Assembly (NCBI GenBank): GCA_036287865.1
Contig: CP126743.1
Location: 1,178,001 to 1,242,000 of the forward strand
Length of the DNA stretch: 64,000 nucleotides
Source of the DNA: Fluviibacter phosphoraccumulans_A
GTDB lineage: Bacteria; Pseudomonadota; Gammaproteobacteria; Burkholderiales; Rhodocyclaceae
Reading direction: 5' to 3'
The position numbers and the translations under genes are program-made. The notes beneath the pieces were generated by a model that was not told the origin of the DNA, made no database searches, and saw only the letters and a program-made list of their open reading frames with translations. Shown piece after piece: positions 1 through 9,700 of the stretch (the stretch's first letter is position 1; each line of letters starts with the position of its first letter).

Positions 1-1000
1 ACATCGATAAACGTTGTGACTCCAGCCCCACCGTCAACCGGCGTGGATTGCCCAGCGCCTGATCGACCAATGCCTGCACTTCTACCAATAGCGGGCGCGA
101 GCCTTCCTGGGTGACCACGATCGAAGAACCGGCTACCGGCTCTGGGTGGCGTGACAGAAATAGCGCCGAAGGATTGGTGACGGCTTTCAGACCCTTTTCG
201 GTCATGGCAAACACGCCCAGCTCGTTTACCGAGCCAAAACGGTTTTTTAAAGCACGCACCAGGCGGAAACTGGAATGCGTATCCCCCTCGAAATACAGCA
301 CGGTATCAACGATGTGCTCGAGCACACGGGGTCCGGCGAGCGCACCATCTTTAGTCACGTGGCCGACGAACAGCAAGGTAATACCATGCTGTTTGGCAAA
401 ACGGGTCAGCTGGGCCGCGCATTCGCGCACCTGCGCCACTGAACCGGGCGCTGAGGTCAGCGCTTCTGACCACAGCGTCTGAATGGAATCAATCACGGCT
501 ACGCGTGGTTGGCGTGACTCCAGCGTTGCAAGAATCTTTTCGAGATTGATCTCGGCATAAAGCGGCAAATCCAGTGCATCGATATCAAGCCGCTGCGCAC
601 GCAAGGCAATCTGTTCGGTAGACTCTTCGCCACTCACATACAGCACAGGCACCCTGGTCGACACAGCCGCCAGGCATTGCAACAGCAATGTGCTCTTACC
701 AATACCCGGATCACCACCGATCAGCGCAACACCACCCGAGACCAGGCCACCACCCAGGACCCGGTCGAACTCATCAATACCGGAACTCAGCCGCGGTGAC
801 TCACGCGCCTCTACTTTGCCCAGACTCTGCACCCCGCTCACCGGTGCCAGACTCGCAAAACGATGCGCGCTGGCAGCGGCCTTTTCTGCCACCGTCTCCA
901 CCAGCGTATTCCAGGCATTACAGTCCGGGCACTGTCCTTGCCACTTGGGCTGGGTAGAGCCACATTCGGTGCAGATATAAAGAGCTTTAACTTTCGCCAT
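1..1000 (-). CDS. radA: DNA repair protein RadA (3' end lies outside the window)
   Basis: RadA is a RecA-like ATPase that helps branch migration and processing of recombination intermediates. The first 333 codons are present and the C-terminal Lon-like domain runs off the window edge. An N-terminal zinc finger is formed by C10, C13, C24 and C27. The Walker A motif GGDPGIGKST is at residues 95-104 and the RadA-specific KNRFGS motif at 252-257. The gene starts 2 bases after the alr stop codon, so the two are very likely co-transcribed. Identification is secure; only the C-terminus is unseen. Confidence 0.95.
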   Translation of the reverse strand, partial: MAKVKALYICTECGSTQPKWQGQCPDCNAWNTLVETVAEKAAASAHRFASLAPVSGVQSLGKVEARESPRLSSGIDEFDRVLGGGLVSGGVALIGGDPGIGKSTLLLQCLAAVSTRVPVLYVSGEESTEQIALRAQRLDIDALDLPLYAEINLEKILATLESRQPRVAVIDSIQTLWSEALTSAPGSVAQVRECAAQLTRFAKQHGITLLFVGHVTKDGALAGPRVLEHIVDTVLYFEGDTHSSFRLVRALKNRFGSVNELGVFAMTEKGLKAVTNPSALFLSRHPEPVAGSSIVVTQEGSRPLLVEVQALVDQALGNPRRLTVGLESQRLSM

Positions 1001-1002
1001 GG

Positions 1003-2127
1003 CTAGTCTTTCCAGACACGGGGAACCCGCGCAGCCAGAGCGCAGAAGAGTTCATAGGCAATGGTGCCTGCGGCATCCGCGACTTCATCTGCGGGCAAAC
1101 CTTCTCCCCATAAAGTCACAGGTGAACCAATCGTGGCTTCTGGGATATCGCTGAGATCACAGCACAGCATATCCATGGAGACTCGACCCAATACACGACT
1201 ACGCTGACCATTGACCAGAACCGGTGCCATATTACCGGCATGGCGAGGGTAGCCATCGGCATACCCACAGGCGACAACGCCGATTGTCATCGGTCGCTCG
1301 GCGACAAAAGTACCGCCATAGCCAACCCGTTCGCCTGCTTGCAGACGCTGAACGGCAATCAGACTGCTTTTGAGCGTCATCACGGGTTGAAGATCAAGTG
1401 CACGGGCAGTTTTAGAGGCATCCTGAGCACCCCAGGGCGAAGCACCGTAGAGCATGATGCCCGGACGGACAGCATCCCCCAGACGAGTGCGTTCCCGGTT
1501 CCCCACCAGCAAAGCAGCCGAATTGGCAAAACACAGCGGCAGGTCGAACACCCCCGGCCACGCATCCGCTAAACGTTGCAGTTGCCAATCTATCCCACGC
1601 GTATTGTCGGCATCAGCGAAATGCGTCATCATGGTGACATGCCGTACAGACTGGAGTCCCAGTAACGCTTCGTAAGCTGCCCGCGCATCCGACAGGGTGA
1701 ACCCCAGCCGATTCATGCCGGTATTGATCTTCAGAAAGACATCAATCGGTGCAGCTAGATCTGCCTTGGCCAAGGACTGGATCTGATCTGCACGATGCAC
1801 TACCGTACTGAGCCCTAATTGGCTAAAAGTTCCGAGCTCGTCGGCGTTGAAAAAGCCTTCCAGCATCACAATGGGTTGCTTGAAGCCATGCTCGCGCAGC
1901 CATTGGGCTGCAGTCAGCTCCAGAATAGCGAAACCATCCACTGCCGGGCCAATACGTTGGGCAACCTCGGCTAAGCCTTGCCCATAGGCATCGGCCTTGA
2001 TCACGGCAAATACCTTGCCGCCCTCAGGTGCCAACGCCCGTGCTCGCTGCACGTTATGCAGCAACGCCTTACCGGAAAACTCGGCAATGATTGGTCTCGG
2101 GGAACTGGGCATGCAGCTTGAATTCAT
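1003..2127 (-). CDS. alr: Alanine racemase
   Basis: This PLP enzyme interconverts L- and D-alanine for peptidoglycan synthesis. The 374-residue protein has the PLP lysine K44 in the motif AVIKADAYGQG and the second catalytic region GYGGTFVAERP in the C-terminal half, which supplies the catalytic tyrosine. The start is uncertain: the first ATG gives a few extra residues, and an in-frame ATG at 2112 gives MPSSPRPI, closer to the usual N-terminus. It is the first gene of an alr-radA pair and is divergent from lplT. Confidence 0.95.
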   Translation of the reverse strand: MNSSCMPSSPRPIIAEFSGKALLHNVQRARALAPEGGKVFAVIKADAYGQGLAEVAQRIGPAVDGFAILELTAAQWLREHGFKQPIVMLEGFFNADELGTFSQLGLSTVVHRADQIQSLAKADLAAPIDVFLKINTGMNRLGFTLSDARAAYEALLGLQSVRHVTMMTHFADADNTRGIDWQLQRLADAWPGVFDLPLCFANSAALLVGNRERTRLGDAVRPGIMLYGASPWGAQDASKTARALDLQPVMTLKSSLIAVQRLQAGERVGYGGTFVAERPMTIGVVACGYADGYPRHAGNMAPVLVNGQRSRVLGRVSMDMLCCDLSDIPEATIGSPVTLWGEGLPADEVADAAGTIAYELFCALAARVPRVWKD

Positions 2128-2196
2128 GATTGTGCGATTCTACCTGCTTACCGAACCGGTTCGTTGCGGCGCACAATCGAATGTCATGTGATTCAT

Positions 2197-2205
2197 GCTA
2201 TAAAG
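2197..2205 (+). promoter_or_regulatory. Extended -10 promoter for lplT
   Basis: TGCTATAAA forms an extended -10 element (TG, one base, then TATAAA at 2200-2205) about 27 bases upstream of the lplT start. No good -35 is visible, as is common for extended -10 promoters. The assignment is inferred from the motif and its position in the divergent alr/lplT gap. Confidence 0.45.
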
Positions 2206-2231
2206 CGGTCTGATTTTTACGGGCGAGAAGC

Positions 2232-3497
2232 ATGCCATTTGGGTTTTACATCATCATGGCAGCGCAGTTTTTTTCAGCGCTGGCAGATAACGCACTATTA
2301 ATCGCAGCAATTTTTGCACTTCATGAAATGCAATCACCGCTGTGGTTCGACCCAATGTTAAAGCTTTTATTCACAGTTTCTTACGTGGTTCTTGCCGGCT
2401 TTGTGGGCGCATTCGCTGACTCCATGCCCAAAGGTAAGGTCATGCTGATCTCTAACAGCATCAAGATTATTGGCTGCCTGATAGTCTTCCTAGGGGCGCA
2501 TCCCTTGCTGGGCTATGCGGTGGTTGGCCTGGGTGCTGCTACGTATTCCCCAGCCAAATACGGCATCCTGACCGAACTGCTCCCGCATCGTCTGCTGGTC
2601 GTCGCCAATGGCTGGATCGAAGGCCTCACCGTGCTGGCCATCATTCTGGGCACCGTTGCTGGGGGTGCACTCATTAACCCGCATATTGCTTCTGCCCTAC
2701 TCAGTTTTGATATGCTGGTCATTGATACGCCGATTGATACCGTACTTGAAGCATCACTGATGATCATTACTGGCATTTACGTGCTGGCAGCGCTATTTAA
2801 CCTCTATATTCCCGACACCAAAGTCGATCACGTGCCGCTTTCGCTCAAGCCGAAGCACCTGTTTCACGAGTTCAACCACTGCCTGAAACTGCTCTGGCGC
2901 GACAAACTGGGTCAGATTTCCCTGGCCACCACCACCCTATTCTGGGGTGCCGGTGCCACGCTGCAATTTATTGTGATTCGCTGGGCGGCTGATGCGCTTG
3001 GTTACAATCTGGGCAAAGCCTCCATGCTGCAAGGTGTTACCGCTATCGGCGTGGCCGTGGGGGCTGCCATGGCGGCACGCATGATCACCCTGCGTAAATC
3101 CGTACGCATTATCCCGATGGGTATCACCATGGGCTTTGTCGTTATGCTGATGAATTTCTCGACCAGCCTGTGGAGTGCAATTCCCTTGCTGATCATCATT
3201 GGCACCCTCTCCGGCTTCTTTGTAGTGCCGATGAATGCCCTGCTACAGCATCGTGGTCATATTCTGATGGGTGCCGGTCATTCGATCGCCGTTCAGAACT
3301 TTAACGAAAATCTGGCTATTCTCATGATGACCGGTCTCTATGCCGTGCTAATCTGGGCAAACTGCAGTATTTACACCGTAATTGTGACTTTCGGGCTATT
3401 TGTTGCCGGCACCATGTATCTGGTGAAGCGCCGCTTTGATGCCAATCAGCGGATTCGAGATGACGCCTGTCATCTCGATGACTGCACCACGCATTAA
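2232..3497 (+). CDS. lplT: Lysophospholipid transporter LplT
   Basis: LplT is a major-facilitator inner-membrane protein that flips lysophospholipids inward for re-acylation. The 421-residue protein is hydrophobic over most of its length with about 12 membrane spans. Near the N-terminus it has AQFFSALADNALLIAA, typical of the family. An SD-like GGGCGAGAAG precedes the ATG. No acyltransferase (aas) is fused or adjacent here. Its TAA overlaps the stop of the convergent uracil-DNA glycosylase gene by four bases. Confidence 0.9.
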   Translation: MPFGFYIIMAAQFFSALADNALLIAAIFALHEMQSPLWFDPMLKLLFTVSYVVLAGFVGAFADSMPKGKVMLISNSIKIIGCLIVFLGAHPLLGYAVVGLGAATYSPAKYGILTELLPHRLLVVANGWIEGLTVLAIILGTVAGGALINPHIASALLSFDMLVIDTPIDTVLEASLMIITGIYVLAALFNLYIPDTKVDHVPLSLKPKHLFHEFNHCLKLLWRDKLGQISLATTTLFWGAGATLQFIVIRWAADALGYNLGKASMLQGVTAIGVAVGAAMAARMITLRKSVRIIPMGITMGFVVMLMNFSTSLWSAIPLLIIIGTLSGFFVVPMNALLQHRGHILMGAGHSIAVQNFNENLAILMMTGLYAVLIWANCSIYTVIVTFGLFVAGTMYLVKRRFDANQRIRDDACHLDDCTTH

Positions 3498-4192
3498 GCG
3501 TTGAGCGCTTTCCTGACCAGCAGGAGGTCCTGCCAGGCTTTCCATTTTTCGGCAGGTTCTCTCAGCAGATACGCCGGATGGTAAGTCACGACCACCGGAA
3601 TCTTCTGGGGACCCTGCTGCCGGTAATGCACGCTACCGCGCAAACGCTGCATCGGGGCTTCATCACCCAACACTGCATAAGCCGCTGATCGACCCAATGC
3701 AAGAATGACTCTGGGTTGAATCTGTGCGATCTGTTCGTTTAAATAGCCGTTACAGGCATCCATCTCGGCAGAGGTAGGTGTCCGGCTCTCTTCCGGATGG
3801 CACTTCACGGCATTGGTCAAATAAACACCCTGATCACGCTTCAGATCGAGCGCCGCCAGCATAGCATCCAGCAGCTTGCCGGATTTACCGACAAATGGTA
3901 GGCCTACCGCATCTTCTTCGGCACCAGGTGCTTCGCCGACCAGCAGCCATTCGGCGTTGTAATCGCCAGCACCGGGCACGGGCTGTTTACGATGACGAGC
4001 CAGGTCACATTGCTTGCAGGACTTGATCGCGGCATCACGTGCCGTTGCGTCACGACGAACATCAGCAACAGGGATTGAAGCACCCGCCTCAGCCGCTTTT
4101 ACGGCAGGCTGCGCATCGACAATCCAGAAAGGATCTACCCCCAGGGCCTCGAGCCATTGTCCATGGCTCAGCTCACGACGAACGACAGTCAT
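3494..4192 (-). CDS. Uracil-DNA glycosylase, family 4 (Fe-S type)
   Basis: The enzyme removes uracil from DNA. The 232-residue protein has the four cysteines expected for a [4Fe-4S] cluster (C59, C62, C131, C147). The active-site motif GEAPGAEED lies at about 86-94 and the C-terminal HPAYLLR motif follows a beta strand. The region before residue 50 is a variable alanine-rich extension seen in betaproteobacterial members. Its ATG overlaps the rimI stop as ATGA, so translation is probably coupled in a tsaB-rimI-udg operon. Confidence 0.92.
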   Translation of the reverse strand: MTVVRRELSHGQWLEALGVDPFWIVDAQPAVKAAEAGASIPVADVRRDATARDAAIKSCKQCDLARHRKQPVPGAGDYNAEWLLVGEAPGAEEDAVGLPFVGKSGKLLDAMLAALDLKRDQGVYLTNAVKCHPEESRTPTSAEMDACNGYLNEQIAQIQPRVILALGRSAAYAVLGDEAPMQRLRGSVHYRQQGPQKIPVVVTYHPAYLLREPAEKWKAWQDLLLVRKALNA

Positions 4193-4677
4193 GTGAGTGC
4201 CTCTTCCAGAACCAGGGTCATCAGCAACGCATGTTCTCGTCCTGCAGGACGTTGTTGCGCTGGATCAGCCGGTGTCGTATAGTAGTCCTCACGCATGCCA
4301 GTTATTTTAAAGCCCATTTGCGCGTAGAGGTTGATGGCAATCTGATTGCTTTCTCTGACTTCCAGAAAAAGCTGCTGAGCCTGACGCATACGGGCGCCGG
4401 AAACCACTGCCTGCATCAGCAACTTGCCATACCCATGACCCGTCTTATCGGGTCGCACCGTGATCGTGAGTAGCTCTTCATCATCGCCGGCCGTCATGCA
4501 GATGCAATAGCCCAGAATCTCATCTGCTAGGCTTGTCAGTACCCGACAATGCCAACCGCAACGCAGGGCATCCGTAAAACTCTGGGCAGACCATGGCGCA
4601 TGATGCTGTAACGCTTCAATCCGGGCGATTTCCGGTACATCAGCCTCATTCATCGGCCGGATCGTTGCTAATGTCAC
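4189..4677 (-). CDS. rimI: Ribosomal protein S18-alanine N-acetyltransferase
   Basis: This is a GNAT-fold acetyltransferase that acetylates the N-terminal alanine of S18. The 162 residues include the acetyl-CoA loop RPDKTGHGYGKLLM in the middle and the FLEVRESNQIAINLYAQMGF segment typical of RimI. It sits directly downstream of tsaB, the usual arrangement, and overlaps the glycosylase gene by four bases. Confidence 0.93.
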   Translation of the reverse strand: MTLATIRPMNEADVPEIARIEALQHHAPWSAQSFTDALRCGWHCRVLTSLADEILGYCICMTAGDDEELLTITVRPDKTGHGYGKLLMQAVVSGARMRQAQQLFLEVRESNQIAINLYAQMGFKITGMREDYYTTPADPAQQRPAGREHALLMTLVLEEALT

Positions 4678-4680
4678 TGA

Positions 4681-5418
4681 TTAAAGACTTTCACCTGCAG
4701 CACGTTCGGCCGTAGTCAGTGCGACACGATCACGTACATAGACCGGGATAGCCTCAGCCGGATCCGTTGTCTGACCCGTAGCCAATAGGATAGCGCCCAA
4801 ACGCGCCAAATCAACCGCTGATGGGTAGCGTACCGCAGGATCCGGAACACCCTGCTGGGCGAGCCAGGCTTTTACAGGGGGGTATTCATCGATCCCCGTA
4901 CCCGCGGCAGCATAAGGCTCTGGCAAGCTCGGTAATTGATCAAGCGCATCCGGATTAACCAGGCATGCATCGAACAGCGGCTGCCACCCTGAGGCTGTCT
5001 TTGTCCATCCTGCCGCATAAATCTGGTTCATACGGGCATCGAGCAAGGTCAGAACCGTGTTCGCACCGGTAGATTCATGCGTGGATTCAGCCAGCACCTC
5101 GAGTGACGACACCGGAATCAGTGGCTTATTCAGTGCAACGGCCAGCCCCTGCGCCAGTGCTGCTGAAACTCTGAGCCCGGTAAACATCCCAGGCCCCGCA
5201 TCAAACACGATTGCATCCAGAGAATCCAGCGTCCAACCTAAAGTGTTTAAGCCCTCACGCACTGCAGGCAACAGCGTTTCGGCATGCGGCTGACCACTCG
5301 GGCAGTTGAACTCGTGACAGAGCGTTGTGGTCACATGAAAGTCCGAGACATCACCTGACCAGAGCGCAAAGGCACCCCGGTCTGTCGCAGTTTCCAGGCT
5401 GAGGAGTCTAGGCATCAA
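4681..5418 (-). CDS. tsaB: tRNA threonylcarbamoyladenosine biosynthesis protein TsaB
   Basis: TsaB is the non-catalytic ASKHA-fold partner of TsaD in the t6A tRNA-modification complex. The 245-residue protein opens with PRLLSLETATDRGAFALW. It carries the conserved DAGPGMFTGLRVSAALAQGL segment that forms the dimer interface with TsaD. The gene is followed 3 bases later by rimI. A second ATG codon lies directly after the first, so the start could be one residue later. Confidence 0.93.
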   Translation of the reverse strand: MMPRLLSLETATDRGAFALWSGDVSDFHVTTTLCHEFNCPSGQPHAETLLPAVREGLNTLGWTLDSLDAIVFDAGPGMFTGLRVSAALAQGLAVALNKPLIPVSSLEVLAESTHESTGANTVLTLLDARMNQIYAAGWTKTASGWQPLFDACLVNPDALDQLPSLPEPYAAAGTGIDEYPPVKAWLAQQGVPDPAVRYPSAVDLARLGAILLATGQTTDPAEAIPVYVRDRVALTTAERAAGESL

Positions 5419-5436
5419 CGAGACAATGACATCGCG

Positions 5437-5946
5437 TTAGTGATCATCGTGATCGTGGTCTTCTTCGTCAGCCAGCTCGCCCAGCAATACAATCGCTTGG
5501 GCAACGATGGCCTCTTTACGACCCACCGCATCGAGTTGCTCATTAGTTTTTGCTTTGACGTTGATGTCCTTTTCCGGCAAACCCAGATCGGCCACAATGT
5601 TGGCAATCATGGCAGGCACATGCGGAGACAGTTTGGGGCTCTGAGCGATCACCGTGCTATCAATATTAAGCACGCCGTAACCCGCTGCCTCTACGCGTTT
5701 CATGGCTTCCCGTAACAAGGCACGTGAATCGGCGCCGGCAAAGGCCGGGTCGGTATCAGGAAAATGAAACCCGATATCGCGCAACGCAGCACCACCCAGT
5801 AAGGCATCCGTAATGGCATGTAGCAGCACATCCGCGTCCGAATGCCCATCAAGACCGTGCGTGTGAGGAATGGTCACACCGCCAATGATCAGCGGGCGGT
5901 CAGGCACCAGCGCATGAATATCGTAACCTTGTCCAATACGGAGCAT
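5437..5946 (-). CDS. ispF: 2-C-methyl-D-erythritol 2,4-cyclodiphosphate synthase
   Basis: IspF makes the cyclic diphosphate intermediate of the non-mevalonate isoprenoid pathway. The 169 residues include the metal ligands D9 and H11 in GQGYDIHAL and H43 in the GHSDADVLLHA motif. The usual family length is about 157-160. Here the C-terminus carries a short acidic/histidine tail, DEEDHDHDDH, which is not part of the enzyme core. IspD lies immediately upstream, giving the usual ispD-ispF pair. Confidence 0.96.
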   Translation of the reverse strand: MLRIGQGYDIHALVPDRPLIIGGVTIPHTHGLDGHSDADVLLHAITDALLGGAALRDIGFHFPDTDPAFAGADSRALLREAMKRVEAAGYGVLNIDSTVIAQSPKLSPHVPAMIANIVADLGLPEKDINVKAKTNEQLDAVGRKEAIVAQAIVLLGELADEEDHDHDDH

Positions 5947-5960
5947 AAATAACCTGTTTC

Positions 5961-6674
5961 CTATGAATTGTTGGCGTTACTGTTAATAATCGCGGTGGCC
6001 AGCGATAAATCAGCGGGATAAGTCACTTTAAGATTTGCCAGGCTGCCTGCAACCAGCTTCGGGGCGTAACCCAGTGCCTCAACAGCAGACGATTCGTCGG
6101 TGGCCACGGCTAAATCGACCGCACTCAGGGCGCGTTGCAATAATTCGAGGCGAAACATCTGGGGGGTTTGTGCCTGCCAGAGCACACGACGATCAACGGT
6201 GGCTTCTACCCGCTGCGCCGCATCGGCACGTTTCACGGTATCGGCGACAGGAATCGCCAGCAAACCTCCCACCGGGTCATCACTCAAAGACGTTATCAAA
6301 GCATCCAGTTGCGTCGGTGTCAGACAGGGGCGCGCTGCATCATGCACCAGAACCCAATCACTAGAACTTACATTAGATTCGTTTGATAACCAATTGATTC
6401 CATTTGTAACGCTCTCCGCGCGCGTTGCGCCACCGCGGCGAATAACCGAAACTCGCTCCGGTATAGCTGCAGGCACACAGGCTTCAGACCAATCCTGATC
6501 ATCCGGCGACAGCACGACAACCACGCGGGCAATGCGTGCATCGGCCAGTAATGCATCAACCGCATGCCGGATAATAGGCAAGCCATTAATGGTCAGATAT
6601 TGCTTGGGCAAAGGCGCACCAAAGCGGCTACCGGAACCGGCAGCAGAAATGATGGCGAAGTATTGTGCAGACAT
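5961..6674 (-). CDS. ispD: 2-C-methyl-D-erythritol 4-phosphate cytidylyltransferase
   Basis: IspD transfers CMP to methylerythritol phosphate. The 237-residue protein starts with the nucleotide-binding signature SAAGSGSRFGAPLPKQY. It also holds VHDAARPC and the RVLWQAQTPQMF segment conserved in the family. It is the first gene of ispD-ispF and is divergent from mfd. Confidence 0.96.
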   Translation of the reverse strand: MSAQYFAIISAAGSGSRFGAPLPKQYLTINGLPIIRHAVDALLADARIARVVVVLSPDDQDWSEACVPAAIPERVSVIRRGGATRAESVTNGINWLSNESNVSSSDWVLVHDAARPCLTPTQLDALITSLSDDPVGGLLAIPVADTVKRADAAQRVEATVDRRVLWQAQTPQMFRLELLQRALSAVDLAVATDESSAVEALGYAPKLVAGSLANLKVTYPADLSLATAIINSNANNS

Positions 6675-6695
6675 CCCCGTATTCTACCAATCGCC

Positions 6696-6701
6696 TATAA
6701 T
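6696..6701 (+). promoter_or_regulatory. -10 element (TATAAT), probably for mfd
   Basis: A perfect TATAAT lies in the 67-base ispD/mfd divergent gap, 40 bases before the mfd ATG. No convincing -35 stands at the proper distance, so strength is uncertain. Confidence 0.35.
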
Positions 6702-6741
6702 TTCGGCCTTCTGCTTTGTTTTAAATTGTGTAACAGGCCTT

Positions 6742-9700
6742 ATGCCCCAGGTTTTCCCTACCAATCCGGATCAAAACACCCGTCTACCAGAACTCCCAAG
6801 TGGCGTTTTGCCTGCACGACTGCCGGATATGGGTCATCGCCATACGATTCGTGGCGTAGCCACTGGCGCTCAAAGCCTGTTAATTGCCGAACTGGCACGT
6901 ATTAAAACACAGCCCTTGCTGGTGGTTTTTACTGCAGACGCCCAGGAGCGTCAGCGTCTCTTTGAAGAGCTCCAGTGGTTAACGCCGGCATCCCGGATCC
7001 GTCAGTTCCCGGATTGGGAAACCCTGCCCTATGATCCGTTTTCGCCGCACCACGGCCTAATCTCAGAGCGTCTGGCCACACTGTCTGCACTACAACGGGG
7101 CGAATGCGACATTCTGCTGGCCTCGGTACAAACCGCTTTGCATCGTCTACCGCCACCGGCCTTCCTGGCGGCTCACTCGTTCAGCTTCACTCAGAAACAG
7201 GCGCTCGATGAATCGGCTTTGCGGGCGCAACTGGCCCTTGCCGGCTATCAGGCGGTTACCAACGTCATTTCACAGGGTGAGTTCTCGATTCGAGGCGGCC
7301 TCATTGACCTGTTCCCGATGGGTAGCATGCTGCCATTTCGTCTGGATCTGTTCGACAAGGAAATCGAAAGCATCAAAACCTTTGATGTCGATACCCAGCG
7401 AACGCTCTTCCCCGTCCCGGAAATTCAGCTGCTACCGGCGCGTGAATTCCCCACCGATGATCGTAGCCGCACCCTCTTCCGCCAGCGTTTCCGTGAAGTA
7501 TTCGAAGGCGACCCGGCTAAAACCGGCGTCTACCGTGACGTCTCACAGGGCACGCTACCTGCCGGTATTGAATACTACCTGCCACTGTTTTTTGAAGATA
7601 ACGAAACCGCCACACTCATCGATTATCTAGCCGGGGGTGATGCGGCAAACCCGCCACCTGTGGTCTTCACCTCCGAGCTCAGCACCCCAATCCAGAGCTT
7701 CTGGCAGGAAGTCCGTTCCCGTTACACCTTCCATCAAGGGGAAAAAGAGCGCCCACTTCTGCCGCCGGAATCGCTATTCCTTAATGAAGAAACCTTCTTC
7801 AAGGAAATCCAGCACACCCCGCGTATCCTGCTGGCTGCGGCTGAATCAGAGTCCGACAGGAAAGCGTTCCCGGAATTACCGCCACTCGGCCTGGACCGCC
7901 GCCGTGAAGATCCACTAGAAGCCTTCCGCGCTTTTACGCAACAGCATGCCGGCAAAGTGCTGGTCATGGCAGAAACCCCCGGCCGTCGGGAAAGCATTCT
8001 GGCGTTGCTGCAAGAAGGTGCTTTCGTCGTTCATCCTGTGGACTCTCTGGGTGCTGCACTCGATGTAGACGACAAACTACAGCTGCTGACCGGGTCTTTA
8101 CACCAGGGCTTCGCCACTCCCGAACTGACAATCGTTACTGAAACGGAACTGTTTGCCGGCACACCCCGTCGCAAGAAACAAACCCGTAAAAAGACCGGCA
8201 CAGACAACTGGTTACGCGACCTGACCGAGCTACGTACCGGCGACCCCGTTGTCCATGAAACCCATGGTGTCGCCCGTTACCAGGGGCTCACTCACCTGGA
8301 TCTGGGTGATGGTGACACCGAATTCATGGTGCTGGAATTTGCCAACGAAGCCAAGCTCTATGTGCCCGTAGCCCAGATGCATCTGATCAGCCGCTATTCT
8401 GGTGGCGATCCGGATCATGCCCCGATTCATACCCTGGGTAGTGGCCAATGGGAAAAGGCTAAACGAAAGGCTGCTCTGCAGGCACGCGATACGGCCGCAG
8501 AATTACTGGCGCTCTATGCCGCTCGCGCTTCCCGTCAGGGTCACGCCTTCCATTTCGATGAAGGCGACTACGAACGCTTTGCCGATGGCTTCGGCTTTGA
8601 AGAAACTGTCGACCAGGCTGTCGCCATTGATGCCGTGCTCTCGGATATGCGCTCGGGCCAGCCGATGGATCGTCTGGTCTGTGGCGACGTCGGCTTTGGT
8701 AAAACCGAAGTGGCACTACGGGCCGCCTTTGCGGCAGTCGCCGGGGGTAAGCAGGTTGCCGTACTCTGCCCCACCACGCTACTTTGTGAACAGCATGCCG
8801 AAAACTTCCGCAATCGATTTGCCGACTGGCCCGTCAAAGTGGTCGAGCTATCCCGCTTCCGTTCGGCTAAGGAAAGCCAGGCCGCACTGGATGAAGTGGC
8901 CGATGGTCGTGCCGATATCGTCATCGGTACCCACCGCCTGATTCAGAACGATATTAAATTCTCCCGCCTGGGCTTACTCATCATCGATGAAGAACACCGC
9001 TTTGGTGTCAAACAGAAAGAGCAACTCAAAGCACTGCGTGCCGAAGTGGATGTGCTTACCCTCACCGCCACACCAATTCCGCGAACGCTGGCCATGTCGC
9101 TGGAAGGTCTACGGGATTTTTCTGTGATTACTACGGCACCGCAGAAGCGGCTGGCTATCAAAACCTTTGTGCACAGCCTATCAGACGGGATCATCCGAGA
9201 AGCAGTGCTACGTGAACTGAACCGGGGCGGCCAGGTCTACTTCCTGCATAACGAAGTCGACACCATTGAGAACATGCGTGAGCGGCTGGCCAAGCTGGTG
9301 CCCGAGGCCCGTATTGTTATTGGCCACGGCCAGATGAATGAACGGGAACTGGAACGGGTCATGCGTGACTTCACGCAACAGCGTGCCAACGTCCTACTCT
9401 GTACCACCATCATTGAAACGGGTATTGATAACCCGCACGCCAACACCATTCTGATCAACCGTGCCGACAAATTCGGACTGGCCCAGCTACACCAGTTACG
9501 CGGTCGTGTCGGTCGTTCTCACCATCAGGCCTATGCCTATCTCATGGTGCAGGAAATGAAAGGCCTCACCAAAGCCGCCAAGCAGCGGCTTGAAGCCATC
9601 CAGATTATGGAAGAGCTTGGCTCGGGCTTCTACCTGGCCATGCACGATCTGGAAATCCGGGGTGCCGGTGAGGTTCTCGGTGACTCCCAATCCGGTGAGA

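Noticed and set aside
6532..6741. An upstream extension of mfd by 70 codons
   Set aside because: It is antisense to ispD, does not resemble Mfd, and the ATG at 6742 gives the normal N-terminus and length.
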